Source: Diplodia intermedia
Lineage: Eukaryota; Ascomycota; Dothideomycetes; Botryosphaeriales; Botryosphaeriaceae
Length of the DNA stretch: 64,000 nt
Assembly (NCBI GenBank): GCA_021495925.1
Contig: JAKEKT010000122.1
Span: 28,075 to 92,074 of the forward strand
Reading direction: 5' to 3'
In this document: piece by piece, positions 59,501-64,000 of the stretch
Numbering within the stretch: position 1 is the stretch's first letter
Layout: each line of letters begins with the position of its first letter
The notes under the pieces: generated by a model
Told to the model about the DNA's origin: nothing
The model's input: only the letters and a program-made list of their open reading frames with translations
Databases searched by the model: none
Made by a program: the position numbers and the translations under genes

Positions 59501-62500
59501 TATAATAGAGACCGAGTAGGGTTTTAAGTTCTCTTTAAAAGAATAAATAAAGTATATAAGCTTCGTCTTCTTAAGATCGAATTCGATATAGTTTTTATAG
59601 CCTCGCGTAAAGAGTCTTTTCGTCTTCTTCTCTAGTATTCTCTTATTACTCTTCTAGCTGCCGAAGCTAGCTATTATAGTAATATCGTCGATATAAGAGA
59701 GAAAAGAAGCCTTAGAGACGAAAAATATCTCTTAAAGATAGATTAAAAAGAGAATAGATAAAACCGGGCTTTCTTACGAAATATCTATCTTAATTAGACT
59801 AAACTTTTCTTTCTCTTCGTTAAACGCGAGGCTTAATATTTATATAGATATAAACGACTTTACCTACGTAAGTAGGTTAATCGGTATGCTAATTCGAGCT
59901 ATTATAGCTAGAAGTTATTCTTCGGCCACGTAATTAAAGGCGCTTTTTATATCGAGAAAAAGTATAAAGATTTTACGTTTAAGACGACGATTCTTCTCTA
60001 CTTTATTTAATAAAAGTATTACGATATCGATCGCGGATTTCTTTAATCTTTCTCTAATTTAGATATAGTAAAGAAGATTAAAGGTCTTCGCTAGATAGTC
60101 TAGTCTTTTAGTTATAATTCGTTCTAGTACTTTTTCGAGGTAATTAAGAAGAGAAATAATACGATAAAACTTTAGATTCGTAGTATTACTCTTTTTCTTA
60201 CTTAGAATTACCTCGATAGCCGTACGCTAGCCCGTAGAATAATATCTATAGACGAATAGCGTAGAAAAAATCTTATTAAAGGCGCTAAGCTTCGCTCTAA
60301 ACGTATAAATAATAATCTCTTACGTAATAGCGTCTAGTTCCGACGTTTTTTCTTTAATTTACGTAGAGTACGCATTCTTAATTTCTCTTAAACTAAGCTT
60401 CGGCTAGTTCTAGCGTTTAGAGACGTAGCTTTACTAGTTAAAGAGAATAATAGAAGAGAACGACGAGAAGAGTCTCTTTCTAAGAGCTAAATATTTTCTC
60501 TTAAAACTATCTTTTAGACGCTTTTTCGTATACGTATCGTAGCTAATCTCTAGAATTCTAGTATGCGTTCTAGACTTAGTATAAGCTATAGTCTTAAAAA
60601 TAGTCTTAAGAGTTTCTTTTTCTAAAAAAGAATTTTAGTATTCGCGTTTAGCTCTCTTAATTACTTTAAAGTAGATATTTTAACTATTTAAGTATCTTCG
60701 CTTATTCTCTTTCGTGCGTAGAGATTTAAAGACGTTAGTCTCTCTTCGTAGTCGTCTTCGTTCTTCTAAGAGCTCGTTTAATTACTACGGTTTAGATCGA
60801 GCTTCTAGTTTTAATCGAAGAATAGAAAGGTCCGCCGCGATAGATATAGCCTAGTTAAGGCTTATCTCTAGAATATCTAACGCGAGTATTTAGCGAATCG
60901 AATCTTCTATTAAGTTTTTAGAGATATCTTTTAATAAGAGGTTTAATTCTAAGCTTTTTAGAGTCTCGAATATTATCGTTCTTATCTATTATTTAAAGAT
61001 TTTCTAAAACTTAGACTAGTCGGCCTTTCTTATATTAAATCTAGCGGTAGTAACTATCGTAGAGGGTCTTATATAGCCTATTAATTCTAGACTAAATAGA
61101 ATTATTTTATAATTAAAGTCGAAGTTCGTAATCGTTTACTAGTCGATAATTCTATTAGCTAAAGCCGACGTAGCTAGCGTAAGATTAATAACCATCTCTC
61201 TCTCTAGATAAAAGCGGTAAAAGATGTCTTCTTCTTCTTTATTTAGAAGAGATAGATTATTTTCTTTAAATTATTTAACTAGCCGATTAGCGCTAGACGA
61301 GAAGAAAGATTTCGAATTCTACTAGAGATAATAAATATTAAAATTCTTAGTAACTATAGCCTACGTTCTAAGAAGTTACTATTATAGAACGCGTTCTAGA
61401 GTATATCGAGAATCGTTACCCGTTTAATTCTTTTAGTTATATAAGTTAAGTAGCTTAAACTTAGACCTACGCTACTCTATACTTAAAACTATTAGGTCGG
61501 GACTTTACTAGAATTCGGCCTCTAAATTTACCTCTATTTCTCTAAGAAAGCGGAAAACGTAGGTTAATATTTAAGGCCTTAGATCGAAAGAATAAACCAA
61601 TAGAATTTAAACGAATAAGAGATAATTAATTAATTAAAAGTCTAAGTTCTTATAGAATAAGATATACGGTTCTTAATATAGAACGAGGTCTATCTTTAAC
61701 TCTACTACGATGTCTAGAATAAATTCCGTTATCGAAATACTTCTATTTAAGTTAGCTTATAGAACTCGTAAAGAACTTATTAAAAACGAGTTTATTTAGA
61801 GTTCTTTAGAGCGTTTCTTAGTTCTTTAAGCTTTTTAGTCTTATAGAAGACGCTACTAATAAAGAAGCGCCTTAAGATAGTCTAACGAGCCTCGTCTTTA
61901 ATCTTAAAGACTAGAACGAGTAAGAATCGTAGCCGTTCTTCTCTTATCGTCTTCGGCGTAAGCTAGTAGAAGGTGCTAATAACCTTAAACTTAAGATTAA
62001 AGATAATAACTTCGAATTAAATAATCTCTCTAAACTTCTCGCGAGAGAGGGTAGAGAAGTCTTACGTAGATACGTCGTACGCTACTACTTTAAACTACGT
62101 ACGGTTCTTCGTAATCGATTAAATAGAAATAATCTAGTTAATTATAGTCTTATTCTTTAAAAGAAATTCGGCGGAGAAGAACTCGTACGCGATAAGAACG
62201 AGATTCTTTTTTAGAGAAAGAGAGATCGTAGTAATAACGAACTTATTCTTATTTTACTAATTTAAGAATATCTTATTAAAGACGTTATATAGATTAAGCG
62301 GTAAGAGGTTCTTAATCTTCGTAGTTAAAATAAGAACTACTTAGCGAGTAGTCTTCTTAGACGCGAAAGTCTTTTATATAAGGTTCTTCTACTTTTTCTC
62401 TAAAATAAGGGTAAACCCGTTCGCGTTTACCGAGGCTTTTACCGCTATAGAGGCGTACGTAGACGTTAGCTAACTTAGTACTATAATAGGCCTCTACGTA

Positions 62501-63910
62501 GAACGAACTAATTATATATTCGCGTATATAGGCCTCTACGAGAGCTACTTTAAGAGAAGGACGGTAATAGACTTCGAGAGGGTTCTTATAGTTTTTATAA
62601 GGTCTACTACGGTCTTTTCTAGAGCTCGTATCTAGATAGCGAGAATTAAGCTAGCTTTATTCGCGGTTCTTTTAATTTCGATAAACTATCGTATAATCTT
62701 AATTAGATCTAAAATAGACCTTTATTCTTTTCTAGCCTTCGAGAGGTTCGCGGCTATAATAAGAAGACTAAGAGACTAATTAATAGCCTCTTATATAGTT
62801 TTCGACGAAAGTACTATACTCTTCTCGCTTTCTTTATAGTAGATAAAGCGAAAGATAAATAATTCGCTCTTTCTCTTTACTAAAGAGGTTAAAATAACTA
62901 TTAAAGTACGTCGTTTAAATAGACTCTCTTAAACGAATAGTTTTTTCGTAGATTTAGAGGCTAACGGCCCTAGAATAGCGACTCTCGATAGCGAAGTAGA
63001 CGTAGCTAAGGGTTTTTTAAAGTTTTCTATAGCTATATTTATAGCCTCGAAGTCCTCTATCTATACTAAGAAGAGTAGAGTAGAGTCTAGAGAGAAAGAA
63101 TTCTACTTCGAAGAAGCTATTTTAGATTTAAAAGAAGAATTTCTAAGCTCTTTCTAAAAGAAAAACGTAAAGAAAAAGTATAAATAGAAGAAAAAGACTA
63201 GAAAATAAATTATCGGCTTTAGTTTCGTCTAAACTAAGCCGTAAATAAAAGAAGTTTAGGTCGAAGCGAAGGTTTTTTCTTAATTACTTACTTCTTAGAA
63301 GTAAACGAAGAGGCCGATAGAGTTAATATAAACGTTAAAGATTTTAAAAGATCGAGAAATATCTTAGCGTAAAGTTTAGGCCGATCGAATTATCTATATA
63401 CGTAAAACTCTTTAGTAAGGCCTAAGAAAGAAGGCTTCTAGTAGACTTTAAAATAGAATTCTCGGGCGTAGAAAGAAGCTATCGTAATATAACTTCGAGA
63501 GCGAATTTCTTAGTATTATACGATACTCTATATATAATCTAGTGCGAATTCGAGTAATTTTTAAGAATAGAGAAGGCTACGAAGCTCTAGCTAGTCTAAT
63601 ACTATCTAGAATACCTCTTCTTTTACGTACTATATAATAGCGCGTACGTCTATAAAGCTAAGAATTAAGATTTTAGCTAAGAGAATTAAGGGCTTTCGAA
63701 CGGTACTAGTCTTAGCGTAATTCTTAAGGGTCGAATTCGAAGGTAAATTTTATCTCTCGCGCTAGTAGCTAGCTAGTAGTATTAAAGACTCTTTTTAAAA
63801 AATAGTATTAGATTAGATTCTCTAGCTATAGAGCTAAGATTATAAATTAATAAATAAGAGAGATCTTAGCTTAAAAAAAAAAGTAGTAGCTAAAAAAAAA
63901 AAAAAAAATA
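56520..63910 (-). mobile_element. RIP-degraded Tad1-like LINE retrotransposon relic
   Basis: A ~7.4-kb AT-rich block almost free of CA and TG dinucleotides while CG is kept, the imprint of CpA-to-TpA repeat-induced point mutation. It has no long open frames. On the minus strand, despite stops, I can read RNase H remnants near 58,630-58,690 (VYNSEVEGLVIALNYA) and reverse transcriptase: FLDIKSAFN near 59,940-59,960, a degraded block ending SPVLSILFLIYL near 59,750-59,780, and YIDD at 59,694-59,705. A degraded endonuclease-like block lies near 61,330-61,360. The order endonuclease, RT, RNase H fits Tad1-clade LINEs. The part above 62 kb probably held ORF1; I could not read it. Exact ends are estimates. 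Confidence 0.8.
63885..63910 (+). repeat. A-rich tract at the edge of the relic
   Basis: Runs of A (one of about 16) at the right edge of the RIP-degraded block. For a minus-strand LINE this is the 5' side, so it may instead belong to a second element or be the target site. Confidence 0.45.
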
Positions 63911-64000
63911 AGCCAGTTTCGCTTGCTACCCCCTCGGTAAAAGTATTTATTAGTATATTATGATTAACAGGTATATTTATATATCTATCACTCGTTGACA
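63911..64000. other. Normal-composition sequence at the right edge
   Basis: CA and TG dinucleotides reappear here, so RIP damage stops at about 63,910. Too short to assign. Confidence 0.5.

Noticed and set aside
56520..63910. tRNA genes, CRISPR-like arrays or tandem telomeric repeats in the AT-rich block
   Set aside because: No cloverleaf-like boxes, regular spacers or telomere units were seen. The block is explained by a degraded LINE.

Overview
The window is a piece of filamentous ascomycete (Pezizomycotina) nuclear genome. The evidence is 45-75 nt GT..AG introns with CTAAC/CTGAC-like branch sites, Zn2Cys6 regulators, a HET-domain gene, a hydrolase-NACHT-ankyrin (NLR-like) gene, a fungal non-reducing polyketide synthase (PKS), and a transposon relic destroyed in the manner of repeat-induced point mutation (RIP). 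The species cannot be fixed from the sequence. Most genes are split by introns, and several could only be read after joining exons by hand, including two genes under 85 codons.

Left part (1-20 kb): an NLR-like gene running off the left edge, an Hsp70/HSPA12-type ATPase, a P-loop GTPase, an unrecognised coiled-coil protein, a divergent pair of FAD monooxygenase and NAD(P)-binding reductase, a PMP3-type membrane peptide, a Zn2Cys6 regulator and a HET-domain protein. Several of these families are linked to fungal self/non-self recognition or stress.

Centre (21-52 kb): a biosynthetic gene cluster. In order it holds a secreted berberine-bridge-type FAD oxidase, an ACMSD-like amidohydrolase/decarboxylase, a catechol-type O-methyltransferase divergent from an SDR, a P450, a large PKS (SAT-KS-AT-PT-ACP-ACP-ACP-CMeT-TE, about 2678 aa) divergent from a second P450, two Zn2Cys6 regulators, an MFS exporter and a 1299-aa GMC-type oxidoreductase fused to an alpha/beta hydrolase. 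The PKS architecture predicts a C-methylated orsellinate-type aromatic acid. The neighbours suggest decarboxylation, hydroxylation, O-methylation, further oxidation and export. Two small inverted-repeat (MITE-like) elements lie here, one inside an unusually long PKS intron.

Right part (52-64 kb): a short hypothetical gene, a small secreted six-cysteine protein, a secreted type-B carboxylesterase, then from just after its stop codon to about 63.9 kb an AT-rich block almost devoid of CA and TG. On its minus strand remnants of endonuclease, reverse transcriptase (YIDD) and RNase H of a Tad1-like LINE can still be read. The last ~90 bases return to normal composition.
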